Shown here in pieces: positions 41,393-50,249 of a DNA stretch of 64,000 bases; the first letter of the stretch is position 1, and every line of letters begins with the position of its first letter. The stretch lies in assembly GCF_014145675.1 (NCBI RefSeq), contig NZ_JACGZW010000004.1, positions 248,001 to 312,000 on the forward strand, written 5' to 3'. The position numbers and the translations under genes were made by a program. The stretch is from Amycolatopsis dendrobii. Its GTDB lineage: Bacteria > Actinomycetota > Actinomycetes > Mycobacteriales > Pseudonocardiaceae. The notes under the pieces are model-generated. The model was not told the DNA's origin. It saw only the letters and a program-made list of their open reading frames with translations, and did no database searches.

Positions 41393-42465
41393 CACCCTGG
41401 CGGGGCGACCGGCTCCCGATCCACCGCCCGCGTGTCGACGACGGACAGCCCGCACACCAGCCCGGTCAGGCCTCGATGTCCCCGGGTGAAGATCATGAAC
41501 ACCAGATGCGCCAGCAGCCACAGCGACGTCCACCCGGAGTCCAAGCCGACCAGGATGAAGTAGCCGCCCGAACCGATCAGGAACCGGGCTATCGACTGCA
41601 GCATCGACGGCGGCCGTCCGTCCGCGCGCACCACCGTCAGCAAAACCGCGCGCTGACCAGGCGTCGCGCCATTGCCTGCCAGGGGCACGAGCAGCAGCAG
41701 GACGACGGTGGGCACCCAGCGGCCGAGGACGTCGTCGATCAGCGTGTTGTTCTGCAGCGTGCCCTTCGTGACGTACTGCACGGCGAGCGCGATCATGCTC
41801 AGCACGACGCCCGCCAGCGTCACCGAAATCAGGTCGAGCACCATGCCCAGCAGCCGCCGCCGGACGAGGACCGGACGCGGTTCGTCAGCCGGACGCAGCC
41901 GTCCAGAGCGCCGCAGCACCGGCGCGAGAAGCGCGCCGACGCACGCGCCGACGGTGTTGGCCAGCAGGTCGCCGGTGTCGAACAGCCGGTACGGGCACTC
42001 CATCAGGAACCACACACCGGTCAGCTGGGTCGTCTCGATGGCAAGCGACACGAAGAACCCGCTGACGAGGGCGAAACCGATGCTCCGCCCGAACAATCGC
42101 CGCATGAACACGCCCCACGGCACGAAGAACGCGACGTTGAACAGCACCTGGCGCAGCGCGGGATTGTCCAGCAACCCGGTGTTGAACTGGCGCATGTCTT
42201 CCACGAACTGGAGCGGATTCCACACCGGGTGCCGCAGCGCTTCATGCGTCGCGCAGTACGCCGCGTCGACGTCCGGCAGCGGCAGCAGCGTGTACGTGAC
42301 CAGTGCGAAGCAATACACGAGGAAGGCCGGCGCGGCGATCGCGCGCAGCAGGCCGAGTTCGCCGCGTTTGCGATAACTGATCGCGACATACGGGACCACC
42401 AAAACGAACGCCAGCCCGAATCCGGCGAACACGGCGATCAGCGTGGGACCGCTCCACTGAGTCAT
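41392..42465 (-). CDS. VanZ and RDD domain membrane protein
   Basis: This 357-aa membrane protein joins a VanZ-like domain (about 1-200; FNVAFFVPWGVFMRRLF, ETTQLTGVW, FDTGDLLANTVGACVG) to an RDD domain (about 210-350). VanZ proteins lower sensitivity to teicoplanin and related lipoglycopeptides in some hosts; RDD proteins are thought to be transport-related. GGAGGAACG precedes the ATG. It overlaps Ada-AlkA by one base, so it heads that operon. Confidence 0.85.
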   Translation of the reverse strand: MTQWSGPTLIAVFAGFGLAFVLVVPYVAISYRKRGELGLLRAIAAPAFLVYCFALVTYTLLPLPDVDAAYCATHEALRHPVWNPLQFVEDMRQFNTGLLDNPALRQVLFNVAFFVPWGVFMRRLFGRSIGFALVSGFFVSLAIETTQLTGVWFLMECPYRLFDTGDLLANTVGACVGALLAPVLRRSGRLRPADEPRPVLVRRRLLGMVLDLISVTLAGVVLSMIALAVQYVTKGTLQNNTLIDDVLGRWVPTVVLLLLVPLAGNGATPGQRAVLLTVVRADGRPPSMLQSIARFLIGSGGYFILVGLDSGWTSLWLLAHLVFMIFTRGHRGLTGLVCGLSVVDTRAVDREPVAPPG

Positions 42466-42536
42466 CGTTCCTCCACCCGGCGTGAGCGCACAGGCTAGCG
42501 GGCGGCAGTAACCTGGGCACGCGGAAAGGAGGAGCA

Positions 42537-42956
42537 GTGGACGACGACATCGAAGACAACGCCGACACCGGCGTGCTGGATCCCGAAGACACCCTGGAGG
42601 ACGGCGACCCCTACGACGAGGGCTATTCGCCGCCGGAACGTCCACTCGCGACTCGCGACTGGGGCACCACCGCCGCCGAAGAAGCCGCCGGGGAAAGCTG
42701 GGCGGGCAGGCTGGCCCGCGAGCTCCCGGAAATCCGCGCGACCGACGGCGACGGCCTTGGCGATACGGACGACACCGACGGCGAACTTGTCGACGACGAG
42801 GTCGGCGATCTCCGCGCGGGCCGTCTGGTGGCTGGCAACGCGGGCTTCGGCCCGGACACCGAGGCCGAGCTGTACGCCTCGGACATCGGGATCGACGGTG
42901 GCGCGGCCTCGGCGGAGGAAGCCGCGGTGCACGTCGTCAACCCGCGGGATTGGTGA
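42537..42956 (+). CDS. DUF5709 protein
   Basis: This very acidic 139-aa protein (many Asp and Glu) has the DUF5709 features: GVLDPEDTLEDGDPYDEGYSPPERP near the start and AEEAAVHVV near the end. It is probably disordered. Function unknown; found widely in actinobacteria. GGAGGAG precedes the GTG start. Confidence 0.85.
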   Translation: MDDDIEDNADTGVLDPEDTLEDGDPYDEGYSPPERPLATRDWGTTAAEEAAGESWAGRLARELPEIRATDGDGLGDTDDTDGELVDDEVGDLRAGRLVAGNAGFGPDTEAELYASDIGIDGGAASAEEAAVHVVNPRDW

Positions 42957-42974
42957 CCACTGAGGTGTTGCCGG

Positions 42975-43964
42975 CTAGTCCGCCGGATCCCCGATCCAGA
43001 CCGACGCGGGAAGCACATACGGCCGCAGCAGTTTGACCAGTTCCGGGTCCCCGCCGCCATGCAGGGTTTCCTCGGTCAGCCGCCGCGCGACTCCCGCCAG
43101 GAAATCAGCTGTCTGCACCCGCGGTTCGGACCTCGAGTCGACGAATCGCCACCGCGGCACCGGATCGAGCAGCTGGGCGAGCCGGGCTGGCGTGAGGGAC
43201 GGCTGCTCGTCGTGGACGACCTCTTCCGGACGCCAGAACGCGATCGTGTCGGCGAGGGCGGGCATCAACGGATCGATCGGCGAGACGAGACCGGGATCGG
43301 CGAGGAGTTCGTCGCGCAACGCGGTCATCTGCGGGCGAGCCGCGACCAATTCGCCGAGGACGTCCGTCTGGGCGAAGAACTCGGCGGGAGTGGTCGCGGG
43401 GAGGCGGCGGTTCGAGGTGCGCAGCAGTCCGGTGAACGAGCGCAGGAATTCGGTCCAGCGCTGAGCGCCGTGCATGCGCGGACCGTCTTGGTGCAAGGCA
43501 CGAGCGCGGGCGTCCGGACGGTGTCGAAGGCATTCCGGGTAGGGGGTCTGGTCGACGAGCAGGTCGACGATTTTGCCCGCGAGGAACAAGGCTTTGTCGA
43601 CGAGCAGGACGCTGGCGGCGTCGGCGAGGGGTTCGGTGAGCAGCCACTCCAGGGCAGCGCGGTTTTTGGCGCGCAGGAGATGGTTGGCTTTGTACTCGAG
43701 CGCGGGCGAACCGATGAGTTCCCGCAGCCGCGCAACACATTCCGTCGCTGCCGCGGACTCCAGCCGGACGGCGGCGTGCGCGAATACCGCCGTGTTCGCG
43801 CCGATCAGGTTCCCGCCCTCGGAGCCGGACTCGTCGCACGCGATCGTCGGCGGCCGCACGAAGTCCGATCCTGCCAGGTCTGCGAGGCGAGGGCGACCCC
43901 ATTTCTCCAGGGAACCCCTGAGGTGGATTCCCGGATGTGCCGGGGGCCCCGGACGTTTCACCAT
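42975..43964 (-). CDS. DUF3800-like protein
   Basis: This 329-aa protein shows the DUF3800 pattern: an acidic start ACDESGSEGGNLIG near 42 and a late VQTADFLAGVARR acidic site with the basic helix, as in RNase H-like nuclease folds. The central region is diverged. Such proteins occur near mobile elements and defence genes, but no partner is obvious. No ribosome site precedes the ATG at 43964, and the start could be GTG 43859. It faces the small gene at 43988 only 23 bp away. Confidence 0.65.
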   Translation of the reverse strand: MVKRPGPPAHPGIHLRGSLEKWGRPRLADLAGSDFVRPPTIACDESGSEGGNLIGANTAVFAHAAVRLESAAATECVARLRELIGSPALEYKANHLLRAKNRAALEWLLTEPLADAASVLLVDKALFLAGKIVDLLVDQTPYPECLRHRPDARARALHQDGPRMHGAQRWTEFLRSFTGLLRTSNRRLPATTPAEFFAQTDVLGELVAARPQMTALRDELLADPGLVSPIDPLMPALADTIAFWRPEEVVHDEQPSLTPARLAQLLDPVPRWRFVDSRSEPRVQTADFLAGVARRLTEETLHGGGDPELVKLLRPYVLPASVWIGDPAD

Positions 43965-43987
43965 GAAGGGGACGGAGGGAGCCGGTC

Positions 43988-44224
43988 ATGGTGCTCGTCG
44001 AGGAGGACGTACACGCACTGGACGACGTCCGGCGCGGGCTGGTGGTGGTCCACAACGGATTCGCCGGGGAGTGCTACCTGTGGTCGGTCGGCGGGCGGGT
44101 CCCGCTGTGGGAGACGCAGGCGATGGACCGCCTGCGCCGCCGGGGCCTGGTGAGAATCGCCCGCCGCCGAGGAGCGCCGGCGAGCCCGGTGGTGCTGACC
44201 GACCTCGGCGCGGCCGCCGCTTGA
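43988..44224 (+). CDS. Small hypothetical protein
   Basis: This 78-aa protein ends in a winged-helix-like pattern (WETQAMDRLRRRGLVRIARRR, then VVLTDLGAAAA), similar to the tail of small PadR/MarR wings. GGAGGGAG lies 7 nt before the ATG, so it is likely translated. Function unknown; it is divergent from the DUF3800-like gene. Confidence 0.6.
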   Translation: MVLVEEDVHALDDVRRGLVVVHNGFAGECYLWSVGGRVPLWETQAMDRLRRRGLVRIARRRGAPASPVVLTDLGAAAA

Positions 44225-44416
44225 GTCCTTTGTGGACTGAATAGCGCGGGGATGGATCAGCGTGGCTGGGCGGTTGAACGGCGGGCTGTGGGGAAGCCGC
44301 CGGGGTGTGGATGACCGCCGCCGCGAGCTGCCCGCGGACGTTTGCCGGGGCTCCGCTGCGTTCCGGTGCGGTCGCAGGGTCGCTTCGATCGGGGTTTGGG
44401 GGATGCGACGGTTCAG

Positions 44417-44715
44417 GACCGCCGCAGTGGCCGGAAATGCCCGGATGTGATGGCTGCGGTTTCGGCCAGAGTTTGACTGGTTGCGATGGCGCACTATTGC
44501 GGCATTGGCGAGATCGGGCGTGGTGCGATGGCCGCCGTTCCGGCCTGGGCTGCCTGGCTGAGGGGGCCAGGATCGCTGCATTGGTGAGAATTGCCTGGAC
44601 GCGACGGCTGCTTGCCGCGGTCCTGGCGAGAGCTGCCCGTTCAGAATCGCGGTGCTGACGAGAGGTGCCCGAATGTGCTGGGGTGGGCTGCCTTCCGTCG
44701 AGAGTTGCCATGGTG
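44417..44715. repeat. Degenerate ~75-bp direct repeats
   Basis: Four units start near 44417, 44493, 44571 and 44644 (spacing 73-78 bp). Each begins like GATCGCTGCATTGGTGAGAA and carries a GATGGCYGC-type word at mid-unit. The 985-bp gap 44225-45209 otherwise has only unsupported open frames. Confidence 0.55.
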
Positions 44716-45209
44716 GCGCAACCCCGGATGCCCGGAACACGCGGCAGCAGTGCCCGTCCGGGCGTTGCGACTCGGCACCGTCGCAGGCCGGCGGAACCGA
44801 AGCAGCCGGGAAGGCCGGGAGCGAAACAGGCCCAAGGTGCCCCGGAGCCGCCGGGAGGGCGGTGTGCGCAGCGCTCCCGGCGGCTCCAGGGCGGTCGGGC
44901 GGCCGGGACGGTGATCCCAGTGCACGGCACCGGCGTGCGCCGACCTGGTGAGCAAGCCTTCCGGCTGGATCAGTTGCGAACTTAGCCCAGGTCCGGGGCC
45001 CGCAGGCGGTGCGTTCCCCGATCGTGTCGGCGGAACCACGCTGGTGGGCGGGTATCGATCGGGGGCCGTCGGCCGGTCCGGGAACAACGAGCGCCGGGCC
45101 GGGGAGCGGCGCCAGCGGAAGCGTCCGGTGCGCGGGGACGAAGAGCCAGCGGGAAGCAACACGCCTCGGTTGCGCGACAATCGGCCCTGACCGGGAGGAT
45201 GATCGGGGC

Positions 45210-45749
45210 ATGGCCGGGTTCAGGACCCGTCACCGGCGGGCGGTTGCGGACGAGGCGCTGGTCCGCGCGCTTTTCGAGGAGCACGGGCGGGCGATGCTCG
45301 CCTACGCCACCCGGCTGCTCGGCGACCGCGCGGCGGCGGAGGACGTGGTGCAGGAGGCGCTCGTCCGCGCGTGGCGGAGTCCGGACAGCCTGGTCAACGG
45401 GCGCGGGTCGGTGCGCGGATGGTTGCTGACCGTCGTGCGGAACCTGGTGATCGACCGGTTCCGGGCGAAGGAGGCGCGGCCGCAGGAGGTGGCCGAGTCG
45501 CCGTCGGGCGGGCCGGTCGAGCGGGATCATGCCGATCAGGTCGTGGACTCGATGGTGGTGCTCGCCGCGCTCGACGGGCTTTCTCCGGAGCATCGCGAGG
45601 TGCTCGAGCAGATGTATCTGCAGGGACGCAGCGTCGCGGAGGCGGCGGAGCGGCTCGGGATTCCGCCGGGGACGGTCAAGTCCCGCTCGTATTACGGGTT
45701 GCGGGCGTTGCGGGAAGAGTTCCGGCGAGCGGAAGGGGTGGCCGGATGA
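45210..45749 (+). CDS. ECF sigma factor (sigma-70 family)
   Basis: This 179-aa sigma factor has region 2 (about 15-85; LFEEHGRAMLAYATRLLGDRAAAEDVVQEALVRAW) and region 4 (about 120-170; HREVLEQMYLQGRSVAEAAERLGIPPGTVKSR). It resembles the SigL/SigK-type group. It is coupled (ATGA) to its zinc-finger anti-sigma, so its activity is probably released by an envelope or redox signal. Confidence 0.93.
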   Translation: MAGFRTRHRRAVADEALVRALFEEHGRAMLAYATRLLGDRAAAEDVVQEALVRAWRSPDSLVNGRGSVRGWLLTVVRNLVIDRFRAKEARPQEVAESPSGGPVERDHADQVVDSMVVLAALDGLSPEHREVLEQMYLQGRSVAEAAERLGIPPGTVKSRSYYGLRALREEFRRAEGVAG

Positions 45750-46450
45750 ACACAGCCGACGAACACGTCGACCTGGCGGGATACCTGTCCGGTCAGCTCG
45801 CGTCGGGCGAGCAGCGCGACGTCGAGGCGCATCTGGACGGCTGCGAGCGGTGCCGCGCGGAGGCCGCGTCTCTGCGCGAGGTGCAGAGTTTCCTCGGCGA
45901 GCTGCCGCCGGAGGCGTTGCTGGAGGGGCCGCCGGTCGGGGCGGACCTGGTGATGCAGCGGACCGTGAACCAGGTTCGCGCGGAGTCGCGCGCGCGGGCT
46001 GGGCGTGGACGGTCGATGGCGATCGCCGCCGCGGTCGTGGTGGCCGCGGTCGCGCTGGGCGTCGGGGTGATGGTGGGGCGGGGTTCGTCCGGGCCCGCGG
46101 TGGCGGTGCCGGCTGCGCCGCCGCCGACGAGCGCGGTTCCTGGCACGAAGGTCGTTTCCGGCGCGGATGCCAGCGGGAAGACCCGGCTCACCGCGAACAT
46201 CGTTCCGCAGACCGGCTGGGTGCGCGTGGACGGTTCGGTGACCGGGATTCCGGCCGGGGAGAAATGCCTGCTCGTCGTCCTCAGCAAGGACGGCAGGCGC
46301 CAGGTCGCGGGCGGCTGGATGGTCTCGGAGCGGGCGGCCCGGGACGGCGCGTACCTCTACGGAACGGCGGTCGTCGACCCGGCGCAGGTGGCGGCGGTGG
46401 TCATCGAGAACACCGCCGGGCACCGGTTCGTCGAGGCGGACGTCAGCTGA
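45746..46450 (+). CDS. Zinc-finger anti-sigma factor, membrane-bound
   Basis: This 234-aa protein has an N-terminal anti-sigma zinc finger with H29-x3-C33-x2-C36 (AHLDGCERC), one membrane helix at about 90-110, and an external domain (about 140-234; RLTANIVPQTGWVRVDGSVTGIPAGEKC). It should hold the adjacent sigma factor at the membrane. Its last 8 bp overlap the opposing hydrolase gene. Confidence 0.92.
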   Translation: MNTADEHVDLAGYLSGQLASGEQRDVEAHLDGCERCRAEAASLREVQSFLGELPPEALLEGPPVGADLVMQRTVNQVRAESRARAGRGRSMAIAAAVVVAAVALGVGVMVGRGSSGPAVAVPAAPPPTSAVPGTKVVSGADASGKTRLTANIVPQTGWVRVDGSVTGIPAGEKCLLVVLSKDGRRQVAGGWMVSERAARDGAYLYGTAVVDPAQVAAVVIENTAGHRFVEADVS

Positions 46451-47123
46451 ACCGCCGGTCGAGCCATTCGCGGGCGGGCTGCCACGGCTGATCCGCCGGG
46501 TCGATCAGGCGGAAGTGGTCGACGCCGGGAAGCTCGACGTAGTCCACGTCGTCGCCAGCCGCCTTTGCCGCCGCCACGTAGTCGCGGCTGTGCGCAGCCG
46601 GGACCCGGACGTCGGCGTCGCCCTGGACGACCAGTTGCGGGCAGCCGATCGGGAGTTGCCGGATGGGCGACGCCGCGGGGTCGTCGCCGGTCAGGAACAG
46701 CCCGGCGGCGCCTTCGCCCAGTTCCTCGGCTCGGGCGCGCGGGACGTCGGTGATCGGGGCCAACGCGACGACCCCGGAGAGTCCGCCCGCCAGCAGCGCC
46801 AGGTGGCCGCCCGCGGAGTGTCCGATCGCGACCGTCGGCAATGCGGCCGGGCGTTCGACGGCGGCGATCGCGGCTCGCACGTCGTCCAGTGTTCGCGGCC
46901 AGCCGCCGGTGTCGCCGTCGATGCGGCGGTACTCGACGTTCGCCACGTACCAGCCCGCGGCGACCAGGTCGGCGGCCATCGGGTCGAGCTGGTGCAGGTC
47001 GTGCCGGGCGCGCCACCATCCGCCGTGCAGCAGGATCGCGGTGCCCCGCCCGCCAGGGGTCCCGTGGAGTTCGACGAACTGGCTGGGCTCGCTGCCGTAG
47101 CGGAGGGTTTCCATGCCGGCCAT
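46443..47123 (-). CDS. Alpha/beta hydrolase
   Basis: This 226-aa esterase-like hydrolase has the HGGWW oxyanion motif, the nucleophile in GHSAGGH, the acid in QGDADVRVP and the histidine in GVDHFRLID. It is closest in style to kynurenine formamidase or acetyl-xylan-type esterases; the substrate is unknown. It follows the FGGY kinase by 4 nt and is probably co-transcribed. Confidence 0.87.
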   Translation of the reverse strand: MAGMETLRYGSEPSQFVELHGTPGGRGTAILLHGGWWRARHDLHQLDPMAADLVAAGWYVANVEYRRIDGDTGGWPRTLDDVRAAIAAVERPAALPTVAIGHSAGGHLALLAGGLSGVVALAPITDVPRARAEELGEGAAGLFLTGDDPAASPIRQLPIGCPQLVVQGDADVRVPAAHSRDYVAAAKAAGDDVDYVELPGVDHFRLIDPADQPWQPAREWLDRRFS

Positions 47124-47127
47124 TAGA

Positions 47128-48558
47128 TCACCATCGCGCCAGCCGTTCGTGCACTCTTGCGAGCCCTTCGTGTGCCGCGCGATACGCCTCGTACAGGCCG
47201 GTCAGGTCTGTCTCAGGGGTGAAGGTGCGCTCGACGGCGACGGTCGTGGCCGCGGCGGTTTCGACGTCCGGGTACCGGCCCGCGCCGACTGCGCCGAGCA
47301 ATGCGGCTCCGAGCGCGGCGCTGTCGTGCACGCGGAGGCGTTCGACCGGGCGGGACAGCGCGTCGGCGTGGAGTCGGGTCCAGAGGTCGCTGCGAGCGCC
47401 GCCGCCGGAGAACGTCACTGACGGAAGGGTTTCGCCGCAAGCTTCCTCGACGGTTTCCAGCACGTGCCGGGCGGAGAACGCGACTCCGGTGAGGACGGCT
47501 CGCGACAGGTCCGCGGTGGTGGTGGACGAGGCCAGCCCGAGGAAACTGCCGCGCAGATCCGGATCCCACAGCGGGGCGCGCTCGCCTTGCAAGTGCGGCA
47601 GGAACACGACGCCGGGACTGCCTTCCGCGGCGGAAGCGAACACGTCCGGCAAGGACAGTCCGGACGCTCGGCTCCACCAGCGCACCGCGTCGCCCGCTGC
47701 CTGCGTCGGCCCGGCGTGCACGACGAGGTCGCCGCGGGGCGGGAAGGCGACCAGGCCGCGGACCGGTTCGTGCCGGGGCGAGGCGGCCGCGACGACCAGC
47801 GACGTCCCGCAGGTGACCATCGCGCGGCCCGGTTCTGTTGTGCGGGTGCCGAAAACGGCGCCGAACGCGTCCATGGTTCCTACTACGACCGGAGCGTCGC
47901 CCAGCAGAGCAGCGTGGCCGAGGGGTTCTTCGGGAGCGAGCAGTTCGGGCAGACGGTCGCCGAGTCCGTCCACGAGCGCGACCGCTTCGGGCAGATAGCC
48001 GGACGCGCCCGCGATGCGCACGCCGGACAGCAGGTCGGCGGCGACTCGTCCGGTGAGCCGTGCGCCGATGAAGTCCTTGGGGCTCAGCATCCATCGCGCC
48101 CGGGACCACAGCTGCGGTTGCTCGCGTGCGAACCACGCGGCGCGAGCCCCGGCGAACGACGCATCGAGCACGACCGGCCCGCCCCAGATGCGGTTTTTGT
48201 CGTCGTCGGTGAAGCGCGCGTCGAGTTCCGCGGCGATCTCCGCGCAGCGCTGGTCCTGCCAGATCACCGCCGGGGTGAGCGGCCGCAGGTCACGGTCGAC
48301 GAGGAGGTGGGTGTTGACCTGGCTGACGATCCCGGCCGCGCGCACCGTGCCGGCGGGGAGTCCGGAAAGGACCGTGCGGAGCGCGGTTTCCGTTGCGTGC
48401 CACCAGTCTTCCGGGTTCTGTTCGGCCCAGCCGGGACGCGGTCGCGCGATCGGGTAAGGCACCGAGTGCGCCGCGAGTTCCCGGCCGTCCGGCGCGAACG
48501 CCGCGACTTTTACCGCGGTCGTGCCGACGTCGATGCCGAGCAGAGCTTCTTCGTCCAT
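47128..48558 (-). CDS. FGGY-family carbohydrate kinase
   Basis: This 476-aa kinase phosphorylates a sugar or polyol with ATP. It has the N-terminal phosphate loop LGIDVGTTAVKVA, the substrate region RPGWAEQNPEDWW, and the C-terminal FGGY domain with TFSGGGARSDLW and AALGAALLGAVGAG. It looks most like xylulokinases. No sugar transporter is adjacent. A long open extension upstream overlaps the methyltransferase gene and is rejected. Confidence 0.9.
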   Translation of the reverse strand: MDEEALLGIDVGTTAVKVAAFAPDGRELAAHSVPYPIARPRPGWAEQNPEDWWHATETALRTVLSGLPAGTVRAAGIVSQVNTHLLVDRDLRPLTPAVIWQDQRCAEIAAELDARFTDDDKNRIWGGPVVLDASFAGARAAWFAREQPQLWSRARWMLSPKDFIGARLTGRVAADLLSGVRIAGASGYLPEAVALVDGLGDRLPELLAPEEPLGHAALLGDAPVVVGTMDAFGAVFGTRTTEPGRAMVTCGTSLVVAAASPRHEPVRGLVAFPPRGDLVVHAGPTQAAGDAVRWWSRASGLSLPDVFASAAEGSPGVVFLPHLQGERAPLWDPDLRGSFLGLASSTTTADLSRAVLTGVAFSARHVLETVEEACGETLPSVTFSGGGARSDLWTRLHADALSRPVERLRVHDSAALGAALLGAVGAGRYPDVETAAATTVAVERTFTPETDLTGLYEAYRAAHEGLARVHERLARW

Positions 48559-48582
48559 GGCACAGGGGTACCAGGAATTCGC

Positions 48583-48588
48583 TACCGT
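48583..48588 (+). promoter_or_regulatory. -10 box of methyltransferase paralogue 2
   Basis: TACCGT ends 6 nt before the ATG. The upstream string TTCGCTACCGTC nearly repeats before the next gene. Confidence 0.45.
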
Positions 48589-48594
48589 CGGAGC

Positions 48595-49416
48595 ATGACC
48601 TCCGCCGCGGAGAACTACCTGCGCGAGTACCACGATCGCAAACCGGACGCGATGTCCGTGCTGATCGAGTCCGGCCGGGTGACCGGGGACGGCCGGACGA
48701 GTTACGAGGTGCTGGCCGATCGGGTCGCGCCCGCGCGCCGGGTGCTCGACCTCGGCTGCGGCGACGGTGCGCTGCTGGCCGTTTTCGCCCGCCGCGGCGC
48801 GGAAAAGCTCGCCGGCGTGGATCTGTCTTCGGGGCAGCTCGACCTCGCCCGGCAACGGCCTGAGCTGGCCGGTGCGCACCTGCGTCACGGACGGGCGCAG
48901 GAGCTGCCGTTCGAGGACGACAGCTACGACGCGGTCGTGTCGCACATGGCTTTCATGCTCATGGACGACCCCGAGGCGGTCGCCGCCGAGATCGCGCGGG
49001 TGCTGGTTCCGCGCGGGGCCTTCGCGATCGTCGTCGGCGGTCCCGAATCGACGGGCGCGACTCCGGTGTTTCTCGAATTGGCCCGGCCGTTGTTCCGAGA
49101 GGTGCCGGAGGAGCGGCGCGCCACCTACACCGCCGAGCGGCGCACGACGAAGCGCGAGGGGATTGACGAGGTGCTCGCTCCGGCCGGGTTCGCGCCGGTT
49201 TCCTGGGAGCCGTACGAGATCGACCTGACCGCCGCGCCGGACGAGGTGTGGACGTCGTGCTGTGAATCGTATTACTCGACCGACACCCTCGACGACGCTC
49301 AGCTGGCCCGGTTGCGCTCGGCCTTTCTCGCCGAAACCGAGCATCTGCGCACCGCAGACGGCAGGCTTCCGGCGGGGTTGTGCGTCAACCTGGCCAAAAC
49401 CGAACTGCTGAGGTGA
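48595..49416 (+). CDS. SAM-dependent methyltransferase (paralogue 2)
   Basis: This 273-aa class I methyltransferase has VLDLGCGDG, GVDLSSGQLDLARQ, RAQELPFEDDSYDAVVSHMAFMLM split over two blocks, and the later GIDEVLAPAGFAPVSW. It is a tandem duplicate of the gene at 49440 and a relative of the one at 20442. Substrate unknown. The start follows TACCGT by 6 nt, leaderless. Confidence 0.88.
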   Translation: MTSAAENYLREYHDRKPDAMSVLIESGRVTGDGRTSYEVLADRVAPARRVLDLGCGDGALLAVFARRGAEKLAGVDLSSGQLDLARQRPELAGAHLRHGRAQELPFEDDSYDAVVSHMAFMLMDDPEAVAAEIARVLVPRGAFAIVVGGPESTGATPVFLELARPLFREVPEERRATYTAERRTTKREGIDEVLAPAGFAPVSWEPYEIDLTAAPDEVWTSCCESYYSTDTLDDAQLARLRSAFLAETEHLRTADGRLPAGLCVNLAKTELLR

Positions 49417-49426
49417 CCGTTCGCGC

Positions 49427-49432
49427 TACCGT
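49427..49432 (+). promoter_or_regulatory. -10 box of methyltransferase paralogue 3
   Basis: TACCGT ends 7 nt before the ATG, within a string that resembles the promoter of the preceding paralogue. Confidence 0.45.
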
Positions 49433-49439
49433 CTCGGGC

Positions 49440-50249
49440 ATGATGACGCCCGCCGAAGAGTTCCTCCGCGATTATCACGACCGGAACCCGGCAGCCGCGT
49501 CCGAACTGGCCGAACGGGGCCGGGTCGACGGACGCTCGGTGTACGAGGCGTTCGCCGACCACGTCGGTCAGCCGGCCAGCGTGCTCGACCTCGGCTGCGG
49601 GGACGGCGCGCTGCTGGCGGTGCTCGCCGGTCGCGGTGCCGGAAAGCTCGCCGGCATCGACCTTTCCGCCAAGCAATTGGAGGTCGCGCGCGGCCGGGCC
49701 GGGCTCGCCGACGCGGACCTGCGGCCAGGCCGCGCGCAGCAACTGCCGTTCGAGGACGACAGCTACGACACGGTCGTGTCGCACATGGCGTTGATGCTCA
49801 TGTCCGACGTCGAAAAGGTGATCGCCGAGACCGCTCGAGTGCTGCGGCCCGGCGGTGCCTTCGTGATCGGCGTGGGCGGCGGCGGGACCGACGCTCTCGA
49901 GGTGTTCCTGAAGGTCGCCCGGCCGCTCTTCGCGGTGGTGGCCGAGGACCGGCAGGTGCCGACCTCCGGCGACCCGCGCAGCCGCACCCGCGAAGGCCTC
50001 GACGCGCTGCTCGGCCCGGCCGGATTCGCGCCGGTCGGATGGCACCAGCTGCTGGTGGACCTCTCCGGCACGCCGGATTCGGTCTGGCAGGTCTGCCACG
50101 ACACCTATTACCAGGTCGAAGCCCTGGACGAGACGCAGCTGATGGGGCTGCGGACCGCGTTCAAGGTGGCGTCCCGGTCGCTGGTGGCCCCGGACGGCAC
50201 GCTGCCGGCCGGAGCGCTCGTCAACGTGGCGACGACACGGCTGACCTGA
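49440..50249 (+). CDS. SAM-dependent methyltransferase (paralogue 3)
   Basis: This 269-aa enzyme shares the opening AEEFLRDYHDRNP, VLDLGCGDGALLAV and VVSHMALMLM with its upstream neighbour and clearly arose by duplication. Two ATGs in a row (49440, 49443) could start it. The final 29 nt overlap the 3' end of the opposing monooxygenase gene. Confidence 0.88.
   Translation: MMTPAEEFLRDYHDRNPAAASELAERGRVDGRSVYEAFADHVGQPASVLDLGCGDGALLAVLAGRGAGKLAGIDLSAKQLEVARGRAGLADADLRPGRAQQLPFEDDSYDTVVSHMALMLMSDVEKVIAETARVLRPGGAFVIGVGGGGTDALEVFLKVARPLFAVVAEDRQVPTSGDPRSRTREGLDALLGPAGFAPVGWHQLLVDLSGTPDSVWQVCHDTYYQVEALDETQLMGLRTAFKVASRSLVAPDGTLPAGALVNVATTRLT

Noticed and set aside
44225..45209. Proteins in open frames of both strands in this gap
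   Set aside because: No ribosome sites, no family resemblance, and the sequence is explained by degenerate repeats.
48559..49344. N-terminal extension of the FGGY kinase
   Set aside because: It is antisense to the methyltransferase gene; the kinase phosphate loop begins directly after the ATG at 48558.
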